Shown: piece after piece, positions 31,846 to 42,600 of the stretch | Layout of the letters: every line of letters starts with the position of its first letter | How positions within the stretch are numbered: position 1 is the first letter of the stretch | Assembly (NCBI GenBank): GCA_049999725.1 | Contig: JBNGIS010039171.1 | Coordinates: 1 to 64,000 of the forward strand | DNA: 64,000 bases | Source: Haplomitrium mnioides | Taxonomy: Eukaryota > Marchantiophyta > Haplomitriopsida > Calobryales | Reading direction: 5' to 3' | Notes under the pieces: generated by a model | What the model was told of the DNA's origin: nothing | Database searches by the model: none | The model's input: the letters and a program-made list of their open reading frames with translations, nothing else | Translations under genes and position numbers: made by a program

Positions 31846-34735
31846 TGAGAGCATAGTTCATGATAGAAGGTCAGAAATGGCTTGAAGGTGTTCTCTTCTG
31901 CATGGTGGAGTGAGAGGGAAATGGTAAATCTTCAAGTTTTGGGCTAATAAGTGTAAAGTTGTAAAATATAAGGATTAGAGGATATTTTGGGAGGTAGTTG
32001 AAAAGGAGAGAAGACAGATCTACCAGGAAGTTGGTCTTTCTCAATGAAGAAAAAAGATTTGTTTTGTAAAACTAATATAAGTGTTGAGGGCCAGCCAGCC
32101 CCTATCTATCTATTTCTATTATATGTGTTGATGGATAGCTTGCTCAGGAGCTAGGTGAAGAGTATCAAAGGAAGTCGGTGCCTTGAACTAGGTCCGTCCA
32201 GGGGTAAGGAAGTTAAGCGGTGGCCTTACACCTCTGTGGGGCTGCCTCTCAAAAGGAAGTATGGCGAGGCTCTGCTACGACCACCAAGGAGGAAGAGGCG
32301 ATCCACGATGAATGATCAACTTGTGAATTCTTAGGGTGCTAATGAAGAATTTGATGAGAAGAAGTAATTAGTGAAGAAATCGAATCAGCATGTGGAGAAG
32401 GATTCAAAAGATATGAGTGATGGATCTTCTTGCTGCGATCGAGGGTCTCTGAACAATGTTGCGAGCTATGGATTTGCGGGAAACTAAGTTGAAGGAGGAA
32501 TTCACCTGCGAGATGTAAGCAATTGAGGTGAAAATTGCCTTGCGAGTGATTGAATGTGAAGGAAAGATTATGAGGAAGTGTTTTAGAGTAAGGATGAACA
32601 CCCTATGATTGATGATCTCTTACGAATAATTGACCTGAGAAGAATTCCCCGTAGTAACAAATAATTTGATATGAAAAAGGAATTCCTATGAACAAATTGA
32701 TATTAAGTTTTGGAAGTAAAGTTCTACGAAGAATGGAGAACAAAAATTTGTGTGAAGGTCGGTGGTGATGAAGGCCGCGATGAAATGGAATGTGAATGGT
32801 GAGAAAGAGGAGAACTCTTGTGGAGAAGGGATCTGTGAGGAAGCTACTGACGTTGTCAAAGGATTCCGCTGTAGTAAGGAAATGTGAAGAATGTTTCTGC
32901 GAGGAATTGAATTGAAGGTCTGCAACAAGGTGGAAATCAAACGAGGTGTTGCACGAAGATTGTTTGAATCAAGTAGAATTAAATTTTAAAGGAATAAGCA
33001 CGATTTGGAAGTAAGCAAAGGAAGTTCCGAGAAGGGTCCGTGGTCCGAAAAACAGATCGGAACTGCATCTTCCGATGTAGGGTGCTCCGGTTAAGAGGGT
33101 TTTGATGAGTGTCCATGTGGAGATCCATTGTGGAGTCCCTGGGTAAGTTGGTTCCGTGTGGGGTTCCAAAGTGGAGATCCGTAGTAAGGAAGGTTTTGTT
33201 CTGAAGTGTTCGACGGAAGGATAATTAGCGAACTAGCGACTAAGCAAAGCGGTGATGGATGAAACAGCAACTTGTCAGTGTTCTGTGCGATAAGGATTGT
33301 TGCGAAAAGGCAAGCGAGGAGAGAAGTTTGAATGGAAAATCAGTGATTTATTGTAGTTTCGGTGTGGAAGCCGAACTGAAAGTTCAAAAGTTTGAAAGAG
33401 CGAAACAACTACTTGGTGGAAGTCGAAGAGTTCAAAATTGAAAGGGAGATGAAGTGAAGAGTTAGTGAAAGTTTGAAAATTAGCATAAGAACAATTGTTA
33501 GTAATTAGTTCTTATGGCAAGCAAATTTAGTTTAAGTTAGTGAAAGCGAGTTGCTTAGTTTAAGAACACACTTAGTTTAAAATGAGTTGCTTAGTTTAAA
33601 GTGAGTTGTTAGTTCTTATTTGAAACTTAGTGTGAAAAAGTTAGTACGTAGAGAAGTAAGTTAGTTTGGTTTGGAACTATGATGACTGTTATTGTCAGTT
33701 GAGCAAGACAGGGGGTTCAATCATGTTGGCAAGCTCTTGTTCTATGGGTTGTCTCATTGTACATGTGTGCTTCAAGTAAAATTTTTGAGATTCTTGTCTG
33801 TAAAGTCCCTTGCTCATGTTGTTGATTGCAGATTCAAAAGGAGCAGTTTGATGAAGGAATAAGGATTTGAAGTTAGAGTTGGTTGGTGAATGTTTTGCAG
33901 GTTTGCAATTGAAGAAATCAGTCAGATTGCATTAGAGAAGTGCGTGTCAGAGGGTACCTGAGTGTGTTCTACTGGTGGGTCTGGGTTTTGAGTTACAGAT
34001 TGTGATTTGTATGAGGTTCAGTAGCAAATCAATTCTGCTTTAAGTTCTGTTCTGTTTTGTGTTTGTTAGATTCTTAAAGAGAGAACCTTCTGTGATTCTC
34101 CAGTTAGTAGATACTAGTTGGTGGGTTGCAGTAGAGCAAGGAGTGCTCAGATTTGTATGTGCCTATGGAATAGGTGGGCATTTCACAAGCAAACAGAGTA
34201 GTGGGTGGTTGGAAGAACAGCAAGTGGATGTGAGATCAGGAGGGTCGTTCTATAGCTGAGTTCTCAACATCAAGCTCTGGGATATATTGGGTTGGAGTGG
34301 CCTGAGTATCCAGTTTGAGGGAAGTGAGGTGAAGTAATGAAGGTAGGCATTGGAGTGTTGGTTTGAGAGTTTCAAGCAAGTTGGGTAATTGGTTGCTTGG
34401 AAACTTCTATGATACAACTCAAGTTTAAATCAGCCTATGCATCAGCTTTCTTATCCTAGAAATGTCAGTCATACAGTTTGAGTAATGCTTGGCTTTTGTT
34501 CTATTGTATTGAGCAGTAGAAGTGGTTTGTGTGTATGGTTTGGTGGAGAAAGGGTGGTCAGACCTAGAGTGGAGAGAGATCCATCTCTGAATTGATAGAG
34601 TGCAATTTCAGAACTCTTTAAAGAATCTAGAAAGTTGGTAAAAGTGAATTAAGAGTAGATTTCTATATAGATCTTGCGTGGTTCAATCTCTGGGTGTAAT
34701 TTTTGAGGTTGGAGTGCCACTGCTATGCTACGACA
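31846..34735. mobile_element. 2.9-kb insertion in a minisatellite, LTR-like or DNA element
   Basis: It begins TGAGAGCATAG and ends CTATGCTACGACA, so the ends are a short imperfect inverted repeat with TG...CA termini. It is flanked by ATGCATG on both sides (31839-31845 and 34736-34742), extendable to 8 bp if the first T is counted as target. A 7- or 8-bp duplication is atypical for LTR elements, but the target is itself ATGCAT-rich. No coding domain is recognised. The open frames at 32404-33169 (minus) and 33259-34259 (plus) lack motifs. It could be a solo LTR, a non-autonomous retroelement or a non-autonomous DNA transposon. Confidence 0.5.
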
Positions 34736-36179
34736 ATGCATGTATGGTTATTAGAGTCCATGCGCAGAGTGAATATACTATACTATCTCTTACCTTGAAC
34801 ACTTGTACTTATGCTTAATTGTTTTTTGGTTTATATTCTATTTACTGAGTTTTTGGCGGATTTTGTCGATGGTTATACAGACGCGAAGCACGTCGAGCGT
34901 GACTTCATTAAATTGGCCATCCATATCAAGATTCTAAAGCCCAAGTGGGGCATTAATATTCAAGCACTAGTGTCGCATCTGAGCACGACAACATTTTCAG
35001 TTCATACGACAGGCTCGTCTGCCTAGAAAAAAAAGAAAAGAGGTTGAGCCAACTAATACTTCAAAGAAAAAGAAACCGGCTACCAAGAAGAAAAAGTATG
35101 TTCCACCACCGGTCATTGAGGAGGAGCTAGCCCCGCCGAAATCTATAGCAAGGTTGTCTTTTGCAAAAAAAAAAATCACTATTAGACTGGAGAACTTGAA
35201 TTTGCCAAAGCTTGGGATGGACAGCTAGGGGCCTTTCTAGATTAGAAGGCTAAATGAAGATTTTGTTGAGCTTCTAGCGCAAAGAATGCTCACAAACAAA
35301 TATGCCTATAGTTTCTTCATTGTTGTTGTTGACCCAAAGTGTGGGTTGAATGACAAGTCAAAGTTCAATATTAGGAACCCTGACAAGTATCACTACTAGA
35401 TTGTAGGAGGCAATCACAATGTTGCAGCAAGGCAGCTATTAATCACAAAATATGGAGCGAAGAATCCGACATTATCGCTCTGCAACTGCTATGTGTACAT
35501 GGGTTTTACACTAACAGATGCCCGCATTTTTGCAACTGATGACAATTACAACTAGAGGTACAGGTTGGAAATGACCTCTATTCAAAAGGTCAAATATTGG
35601 CATCAAAGATTTGTGGAGAGTGGGATGGTGTCATCTCAAAAATTGAAAAGAGAACTAGTGTTGGAAACCTTGGAGATAAAGCCCAAGTCAACACTTGAAA
35701 TGACAATAACTTCTTAAGACAACTGGTTCTAGCTAGGATTCAGAAGTGGTGAGCTCTGAGATCTACAACACAACATATTTTCAATATGGGAGAAGAATAC
35801 GATCAAGGGTCAGAAGCCAAAAGCCAAGGGATCTCTGAGAATGGAGGACATGAAGTGGATACCTTGGAGGTCCCTTCAGGGTCTTCCTAACAAAGTAAAA
35901 ATTTTAGTTTTGAAGCGGATGGAAGTTGAAGAGCTTTCAATGGATGAAATGTCTCGAGAGGTAGAGAGAGATAAAGTTTTGGTAGTTATGGTTAAAAGTC
36001 TTTGATCAGATGTTTACTGCAGCACTTGGGAGGAGTACCATCTCCACACTAAAGAGTCCAAGATGGTTGCTTTCTATTCAAGCTTTGAGAAGCTTTTGGT
36101 AAGTTCTTTTCACACCACATTCATTTCTTTGGAGTTGCAATGAATTTACTTTAAGTTGTCATTGTTTTTGATAAAATAG

Positions 36180-36535
36180 GTTTAGGGTCCATGCGCACAT
36201 GGACTTTGCTATCCAGACACGCCTTGACCTCGCACTCCATACTCGCATAGACTGCAAGCATGAACTTTGCTGTCTATGCTTGCATGGGCTTCGTTGTCCA
36301 TGCTCGAAGGGACTTTGCAATCCATGCACGCATGGACTTCAAAGCCCTTTCGCGCTTGGACAATGAAGTCCAAAAGCGCATGAACAGCAAATCCATATGC
36401 GCTTGGACTTTGAAGTCAATGCACGCATGGACTTTGAAGACAATACACGCAATGACCTCACAGTCCATGCGCGCAAGGACCTTGCAATCCATGCGCGTAT
36501 GGACTTCGAAGTCCAAGCGCGCAAGGAATTCAGTG
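36180..36535. repeat. 30-bp palindromic minisatellite in intron 2 (PMT-e)
   Basis: About twelve units (TCCATGCGCGCAAGGACCTTGCAA and relatives) filling intron 2 between the GTAAGT donor and the TGTGTGTAG acceptor. Frames such as 36260-36553 are translations of the array. Confidence 0.9.
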
Positions 36536-37877
36536 TCTCTCTTTAGTATTTAATTTTGTTTTTTCTCCTAATATTGTTTTCTGTTTATGTTGTGTGTAGA
36601 GGGACAAAACATTCAAACGTTAGCTGATGAAAAAATTGACAACAGCTGCAAAAAACCGAAAAAGATCGGGGATCAAAGAAGCCTCAGAAGATCAAGACCA
36701 TGTTTCCACTCTTGTTTCCTATCCTCCAGCTTTTCTTCTTCATTGCCAAAAAGCTAGAGAGTGGAAATCAAGGCAAAAAAAAGGTGTTGCATCTCTTACA
36801 TTTCAAGAAGTTGTGAGAGACGATGACAAGGACTTACTATCCTATGTCGATGTCTCAACGTGGCATTTTACCAAGTCCACGAGGAGGTCAACGCTTGATA
36901 GTTGAAGGGCTTGCTGAAACCTAGGTGTTTCACTTTGGCTATCGCGGATGTTTCTTATGGTTACAACCTTAAGGAATGTAAGCATGATGATTCTAAACCA
37001 TTTTCAAAAGATGACATTTTTGACATGGTTTCATTTTTTGCGACAATTACAGCGTTAGATTTTTGGTCTTTTGTTATTACTCATTCATTGCAACAATTTG
37101 GTATCATCGAGTATGCCCTTTCAAAAGTTTGATGTGCAATCGACCACGACATCTGGTAAGTTTTTCTTTGAGTTTTAGTTTTTAATTTCTCTTTTTTACT
37201 TTTTGTGCACTTTGGTTGCAATGTTTGATTTGTTTGTTTTTTCTTTTTACAAAGACAAAAGCAACATTCATCATTCTGGTGGTCCCAGAATTGCACATGC
37301 CTACGAATATTGGACGTTGGGCTACTGGATAGAAGAAGGAAAGAGGAGCATGAGGCTTTTTAATTTGCAGCCTACTCTTGCGATTGGACTACCTCAACAA
37401 ATAATACGTAGTGTTTTTAGTTGTCGTGTGGTTTCTGCAAAACTTAAACATCGGATTCTAGGAGATGATGCTCTTGTCAATGTTTATCAAAAGCCATAGT
37501 CTCTTTACAATTTTTTCATCGACCATTTGTTAATAAAGTAGAATTGGATCATAGATCTTTGGTTTGGGTTTGGCACAGGCCTTGTCTGTGCTTTAAAGCT
37601 GATGCAAAATTGCATCGCGTTGGAATATGATAGACGTTAGTCTATCTACATTCCTCAGAGATTTTTGACGATGGCTTCCTTGCCATCCGATGTGATTGAG
37701 TCATAGATAGTCTATGCATACCACAAGGAACCTATTCCTCCTTGTACTACAGGTGCTACTAGTAATTTTGTCGCAATATCTGGGACTGAAAAGTCTCAAC
37801 AAGACTCTTTAGCGGCTACAAATGCTCAATCTTTAGATTTGGATGAGACAATTCCTCTCGAGGAAGATAGAGCCTGA

Positions 37878-38816
37878 GCATCTATTTGAAAAATTTGTTT
37901 TTATCAAAAAAGTATTTTTTTACAAATTTTTATTTGCCAAATTTTTAACTTGTTACACTCCCAATCCATTTCAAGTCCTTTCATCATGATTCAATTTGGT
38001 GTGCTTAAGAATGGTTTGGAGTCAATTGTTTGTATAAGAATGGTTTGGAGTCAATTGCTAGTCTAAGAATGGTTTGGAGTCCATGTGCATATGGGCTTGG
38101 AGTCCATGTGCACATGAGCTCTAGAAATCTATGGCCATATAGGCTTTACATTCTAGTTTAGAGTCTATGCGCACATAAGCTTTCTAGTTGTCATTTGCAG
38201 TCTATGGCGCATAGGCTTTAAGGTTCTTGTTTAGAGTCTCTACACGCCTAAGCTACAAAGTTCTCGTTCAAAGTCTATGCATGCCTAGGCTTTAGGGTTC
38301 TTGTTTAGAGTCTAGGCGCGCATAGGCTTTAGGGTTCTTGTTCAAAGTCTATGCTTGCATAGCCTTAATGTTCTCGTTCAAAGTCCCTACACGCAAAGGC
38401 TTTAGGATTCTCGTTCAGAGTCTATGCATGCATAGGCTTTAGAGTTCTAGTTTGGAATATGTGCTTGCTTAGGATTTAACAACTACAACGCTCCTAGTCT
38501 GGTTCAAAGTCGGTACGCGACTAGGCATCCATATTCGCATTAATTTGTTTTCATAAAAAGATATATGTTTTTTTTTTTGATGAATTTAGTGTATTCACAA
38601 TAGTGTGAGATTTTAATAAAATATTTCAATAACCAAAATGCTTGTTTTCTAGGGTGTTTATTATAAAGAAAATTTTAAAATATAATCTCAATGGAAAATA
38701 CGCAATTCGTATTTCTAAAAAACAATTGTCTTTGCAAAAAAAGATCACAAACGTAAAATTGATGTTTTTCAATACCAAATCACAAAAAACAATATTTGCG
38801 ACTACCAAGTGAAATA
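37878..38816 (+). repeat. PMT-e 3' region: 37-bp minisatellite and AT-rich terminus
   Basis: From about 38030 to 38530 run some thirteen units of a CTATGCGCGCATAGG palindrome plus CTTTAGGGTTCTTGTTC. These are followed by about 290 bp of AT-rich terminus aligned with PMT-a and PMT-c. No gene is seen. Confidence 0.85.
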
Positions 38817-38856
38817 GGAACTCAATAGTGGTTTCTCGTTCAAAGTAGCAATTTTT
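38817..38856 (-). repeat. Right terminal inverted repeat of PMT-e
   Basis: On the minus strand: AAAAATTGCTACTTTGAAC then GAGAAACCACTATTGAG. It is followed by the CTTG duplication at 38857-38860. Confidence 0.85.
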
Positions 38857-38860
38857 CTTG

Positions 38861-41420
38861 TGGAAAAATAGTTGGACCGTAGTTGACAAGAGGTCAAAGT
38901 GTATAGGTACATCAGTTTTTGTATGGTTATTGACATTGTTTGGCTTTTAGCATGAAGGATCTAAGGACCTTGAGAGGACTACACATCCGGATTGAGTTGG
39001 CTAGTGATGCACCTATTTTTTGACGTTCATACCGTTATATTATGGTGGAGATAAGGTTGATTCAGACCAAGACACAAGATTTGTTGGAGGTTGGATTGGT
39101 GGAGATGTCATTTGGAGAATATGCATATGCCATAGTGATGTCAGTCAAGAAGAATGTGCATGGGAACTACACTGATAAGAGGATGTGTGGTGATTATCGT
39201 CCTATCAATCGACAAACCAAGTCTGACAGGTATGCTATACCTACATCTAAGGAGATCTTTGATGTAGTTGGGCATGCTAAGATCTTTAGCTTGTTGGATT
39301 TGAGGGCAAGGTACCATCAGTTGCCATTGAGGCAAGAAGACAGAGCCATAACAATGCTTTTGGGTATTGATGCACACATCAAGGATCGACTATATCAGTG
39401 GTTGTTCTTACCATTTGGGTTGAAGAACATGTCAGCTGAATTCCAAAGGGTGATGGACAGAGTTCTTGTTGGTTTGGACTTTTTCAAGTGCTACATCAAC
39501 GATATTTTGGTTTATTCGACACATGTGGATGAGCACTGGAGGCATTTGCAGGTGGTGTTTGATAGGCTTAGGTACCATGGGTTGAAGCTGCATCCAAGCA
39601 AGTGCAAAATCTTTCATGACCAGATCGAGTATTTGGAACACACTATAAATCTTGTGGAGGGTTGAGTGTGCAGCAAACTAAGGTGAGTGTTATTGGTGAG
39701 ATTCCACAACTTGCTAATGTGAGTAAAGTTTGTGCACTTTTTGGATTGGCTGGTTACTACAGAAGATATGTGAAAGGTTTCAGCCAAACAGCCAAACCCT
39801 TGACCATGCTCACCAATTTGGATTAGGAATGGATTTAGGATGAAGACCAGGAGAAGGCCTTCCAAGAGTTGAAAGGTAGATTGACTTTGGCACCTATTTT
39901 GAAGAGACCTCTTGTAGAGAGACTGTTTCAGCTTCATACTGATTGGAGTAGAGCAGAGCTAGAAGCACTATTGACTTAGAATGATGATAAGAGAGAAGAA
40001 TTTGTGGTAGCCGTTGCAATTAGATCAAATAAGTCAGTTGAGGCTAGGTATAGTTCCTATAAGGGAGAGTGTTTGGTAGTAGTGTGGGTTGTGGCATACT
40101 TTTGTTGTTGTTTGTTTGGTAGTTTGTTCACTTTGGTTACAAATCATCAACCCCTCAAATGGTTGATGGAATGTGATAAACTCATAGGCAAGCTTGCTAG
40201 GTGGGCATTAATGTTGCAAGAGTACGACTTCCAAGTGGTTCATATGTCTGGTACGACTAACTTGGATGCAGAAGGATTGAGCTGTAGTCCATCTACAAGC
40301 CAACATGATGAGATTGGTGTGTGTTGGCATGAGGAGTCCAATGAGGAGATGGTGTTAGGTTGGCATGCATTTGCCTTTCTTTCTTGGATGCCAGCTTGGA
40401 GTGGATTGGTGGCTGACCCTGCTGATAGAGTTGTTGTTGTGACCTCAACAAGAGATGGAGTTGAGGATTCTAACTTGGATATTCACAGTGATGGGCATGT
40501 GCTGGAGTATCTAAGCACATGTTTTCTGAGTGGACAACTTGATGCTAAGGAGAGAGATAGAGTCTAGCAGTGAGCCAAGAGGTTCCGATGGGAAGGGGGT
40601 CAGATTTTGTGTGTTTGGATAGATGGGAAGGTACGTGTTGTGCTTAAGCCAATGCAGCGTCTTGCATTGGTACCCCATGCGCACGAGGAGTTGGGACATT
40701 TTGGGGTGAAGTGCACTTATAGTTTGTTGTAGACACAATACTAGCAGAGGGGTATAAACACTGATGTGCAGCAATGGGTTGCCAAGTGTGTGGTGTGCGA
40801 TCGGGTTTGAGCATTGTTTAATGCTCCCACTTCTCAATTGCATCCACTACCTGTCATAGGTTTGCAAGATCGTTGAGTTTAGATGTTGCAAGTCCCTTGT
40901 CTTTTACCCAACGGCACAATAGGTATGTGTTAGTGATGGTTGAGCATTTCTCCAAGTGGATTGAGTTGGTAGCCTTGCCAAACAAGACTAGTGGAGGAGT
41001 GGTTGCCACTTTCTTGGACCAAGTTCTCCATCATTTTGGAGCACCTTCCAAAGTGTTGACAGATCAGGGTATGGAATTTCGAAGTGAGTTTGAAGTTTTG
41101 TATGAACAAGCTCTCATTGATCACTGTCTAGAGATCATCCTAAGGCAGATGGGTTGGCTGAGCGAGTGGTTCAAATGATGAAGAGAGAATTGTGCAAGTA
41201 TGGCTTGCAAGCTAGTCACTATAGGGATTGGGATCTCTAGTTATAGTGGCTTGCGATGGGTTACAGATTCAGCAAGTAAGCATTCTTGGCATCTTTTTCA
41301 CTTTATTTTCTTCTATATGGGAGGGAACCTGATTTGCCTTCTTCTATTTGACATGATATCACCATGGTTGTAGATCTTGATGATCCAAATGTTTAGGTGC
41401 AAGTGTGCTTAGATAGAGCC
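38861..41420 (+). pseudogene. Gypsy-1 reverse transcriptase, RNase H and integrase remnant
   Basis: RT is readable at 39042-39665 (MCGDYRPINRQTKSDRYAIP, KIFSLLDLRARYHQL, LPFGLKNMSAEFQRVMD). The catalytic YVDD is CYINDILVYS near 39490-39520, with one Asp changed. The tail continues in another frame to about 39980. RNase H is at 40004-40320 (YSSYKGECLVVVW, HQPLKWLM, LMLQEYDFQVVHMSG). The integrase zinc finger (HAHEELGHFGVKC, CVVCD) is at about 40678-40805. The core is at 40873-41230 (LVMVEHFSKWIELVALP, HHFGAPSKVLTDQG, then ADGLAERVVQ-like sequence after a frameshift). Stops in each module show it is defective. Codon order is that of Ty3/gypsy. Confidence 0.85.
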
Positions 41421-41769
41421 CAGGTGTTTGAGAGAGTCATGCCTATGACATTCGATAACCTTGCCATTGCTCAACATCGTGATACTTTACGATATGCTAC
41501 CATACGTGGAGGTGGATATTACACTAGGATTTGGAGGTTTCATCCTAGTGATTATGTTTATTTGCAGTAGACAGCATTCTCAACACTTGATGTCACTATT
41601 GGACGTCGAATTTTGTGAGTATGTAAGGTACTACCTTCGTGAGTTTTGTAGCTGGAGGGACATGATGGCATGGTTTGGAAGGATCATGTGCGCAATTGTG
41701 CACCTTGTCACCCTCCAAACATCGATGGCATGATGGACCTCAGTGTGGGACGAGTTCCTACAGGTTTGA

Positions 41770-41911
41770 AGTGCATGTTCTGTGGTTCTCTTAAGGAGGC
41801 AGCCACTATGTTGATTTGTAACAGGTGTTCTAGATGATGGCATATGTCATGTTTAATGTCTCTATTGGTTACTATTTTTGACGTATCATGGTTTTGCCCT
41901 TACTGCTCATA
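41770..41911 (+). pseudogene. PHD-type zinc finger at the end of gypsy-1 pol
   Basis: In one frame: CMFC, CNRC, WHMSC and WFCPYC, a Cys4-His-Cys3 arrangement with the Trp preceding the last pair that is diagnostic of PHD fingers. One stop (TGA, CGA-type change) interrupts it before WHMSC, and the frame ends at TAG 41909-41911. PHD fingers bind histone H3 tails. Here the domain occupies the place where chromodomains sit in chromoviruses, so it may have steered integration. That role is inference. Confidence 0.75.
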
Positions 41912-42086
41912 GAACAACTAGTTTCCATTGAGTTCTAAGGTTGGTATAGATTATAGGAGGTGAATGATGGGGCTCAATTGCACCCAACCTTCTAGTCTTT
42001 GCATGAGTAGGTGTACATCAATTTTCGAGGAGAAAGATGGCTAGCTAGTGCTAGAGGACCTAACCATGAGCTAGGGGGCGATTGTG

Positions 42087-42474
42087 AGGTCTCATGCATT
42101 GTATGCGTATGAGATTTAATTGGTTGTCATTCTATGTCGTATGTCTGTAGATGTTATAAAATGTGTATAGATGATGTAGTTGTGTAAGCAATGTGTATGC
42201 GGATAATAGCTATCACACCATTCCATGTCAATTTCTATTTTTAGACATTTTGAGGTTTTTGTCTTTTTGTGCCTTAGTATAAAAGGCCATGTACTCTCAT
42301 CGAAAGGTTATCTTTCGATGTCTACTCGATTATGTATGAACCAAGAGAAGAGCTGAAGTATTGTAGCTCTTGGAGAAGCGTGGATTCATTGTGAGCAAAT
42401 GAGCACTGGTTCTGATATTGGAAGATCAACACACATTGGGAATTTCTTCGAGAAGGTATCACTCGAAGAAAAGT
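42087..42474 (+). repeat. Gypsy-1 3' LTR
   Basis: It starts TGTGAGGTCTCATGC near 42089 after CTAGGGGGCGAT, a poor polypurine tract. It contains TATAAAAGG (42281-42289) and aligns from about 42211 onward with the 5' copy at 22344-22605. Confidence 0.75.
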
Positions 42475-42600
42475 ATTGATGGGTCTCATGCATTGTATGC
42501 GCATGAGACTCATATGGTTGTCATTTTCTATTGTATGTCTATAGATGTCATGGAATGTGTGTGGATGATGTAGTTGTATAAGCAATGTGTATGCTCACAA
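42475..42600 (+). repeat. Extra copy of the first 120 bp of the gypsy-1 LTR
   Basis: GGGTCTCATGCATTGTATGCG and following bases repeat 42094-42205 with about 15-20 percent differences by eye. The copy stops at AATAG, exactly where the 5' LTR fragment begins on the other side of the element, and then PMT-d sequence (ACCTCCCAAGTG) resumes. Confidence 0.75.

Larger units (their letters stand above)
31097..37877 (+). pseudogene. ParB-like/beta-class DNA methyltransferase gene (PMT-e)
   Basis: ATG at 31097 (MASQGNVSLLDQLKPYMY). Exons: 31097-about 31455, about 34849-36098, 36600-37155 and 37255-37877, with GT-AG junctions at 36099/36599 and 37156/37254. Exon 2 begins LADFVDGYTDAKHVERDFIK, then a Lys-rich linker, NEDFVELLAQRMLTNKYA and the ParB-like VGGNHN (about 35402-35420). 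Exon 3 carries motif IV as ADVSYGYN (36945-36968; Pro of DPPY changed to Ser). Exon 4 carries motif I (IIDLWFGFGTG, about 37550-37582) and NCIALEYDRR. Order IV then I is that of beta-class amino-methyltransferases. In-frame stops and the altered motif IV indicate it is dead. Intron 1 is enlarged by a 2.9-kb insertion. Confidence 0.75.
25007..38856 (+). mobile_element. PMT-e: complete PMT transposon, both TIRs and both genes present
   Basis: The left TIR starts AATAACCGCTACTTTGA at 25007 and the right TIR ends at 38856. Both are flanked by CTTG (25003-25006, 38857-38860). Content in order: left terminus with minisatellite, DUF7869 gene on the minus strand (26710-30635), divergent promoter, methyltransferase gene on the plus strand (31097-37877), 37-bp minisatellite, right terminus. 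A 2.9-kb insertion (31846-34735) sits in methyltransferase intron 1. Without it the element is about 10,950 bp. Both genes carry stops. It is inserted in gypsy-1. Confidence 0.88.
22344..42600 (+). mobile_element. Gypsy-1: Ty3/gypsy retrotransposon with PHD finger, permuted LTRs, carrying PMT-e
   Basis: It is inserted in exon 2 of the PMT-d methyltransferase gene. The junctions GATCT (left) and GACCT (right) resemble a 5-bp duplication with one change, and the broken exon is colinear across them. Internal order: partial LTR, leader, gag (to 25002), PMT-e insertion, reverse transcriptase, RNase H, integrase, PHD finger, LTR. The LTR parts are permuted: the left copy lacks the first about 120 bp, and the right copy is followed by an extra copy of just that 120 bp. 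Excluding PMT-e the element is about 6.4 kb. Confidence 0.75.

Noticed and set aside
36260-36553. Open frames such as 31530-31844, 36260-36553 and 50353-50737 encoding repeated Met-Arg-Ala-Trp-Thr decapeptides
   Set aside because: The 30-bp minisatellite period is a multiple of three, so open frames arise on both strands. They lie in introns with clear GT-AG borders.
39042-39665. 207-codon reverse transcriptase frame as an active gene
   Set aside because: The YxDD motif is altered (YIND), downstream modules are frameshifted, and the element is split by PMT-e.
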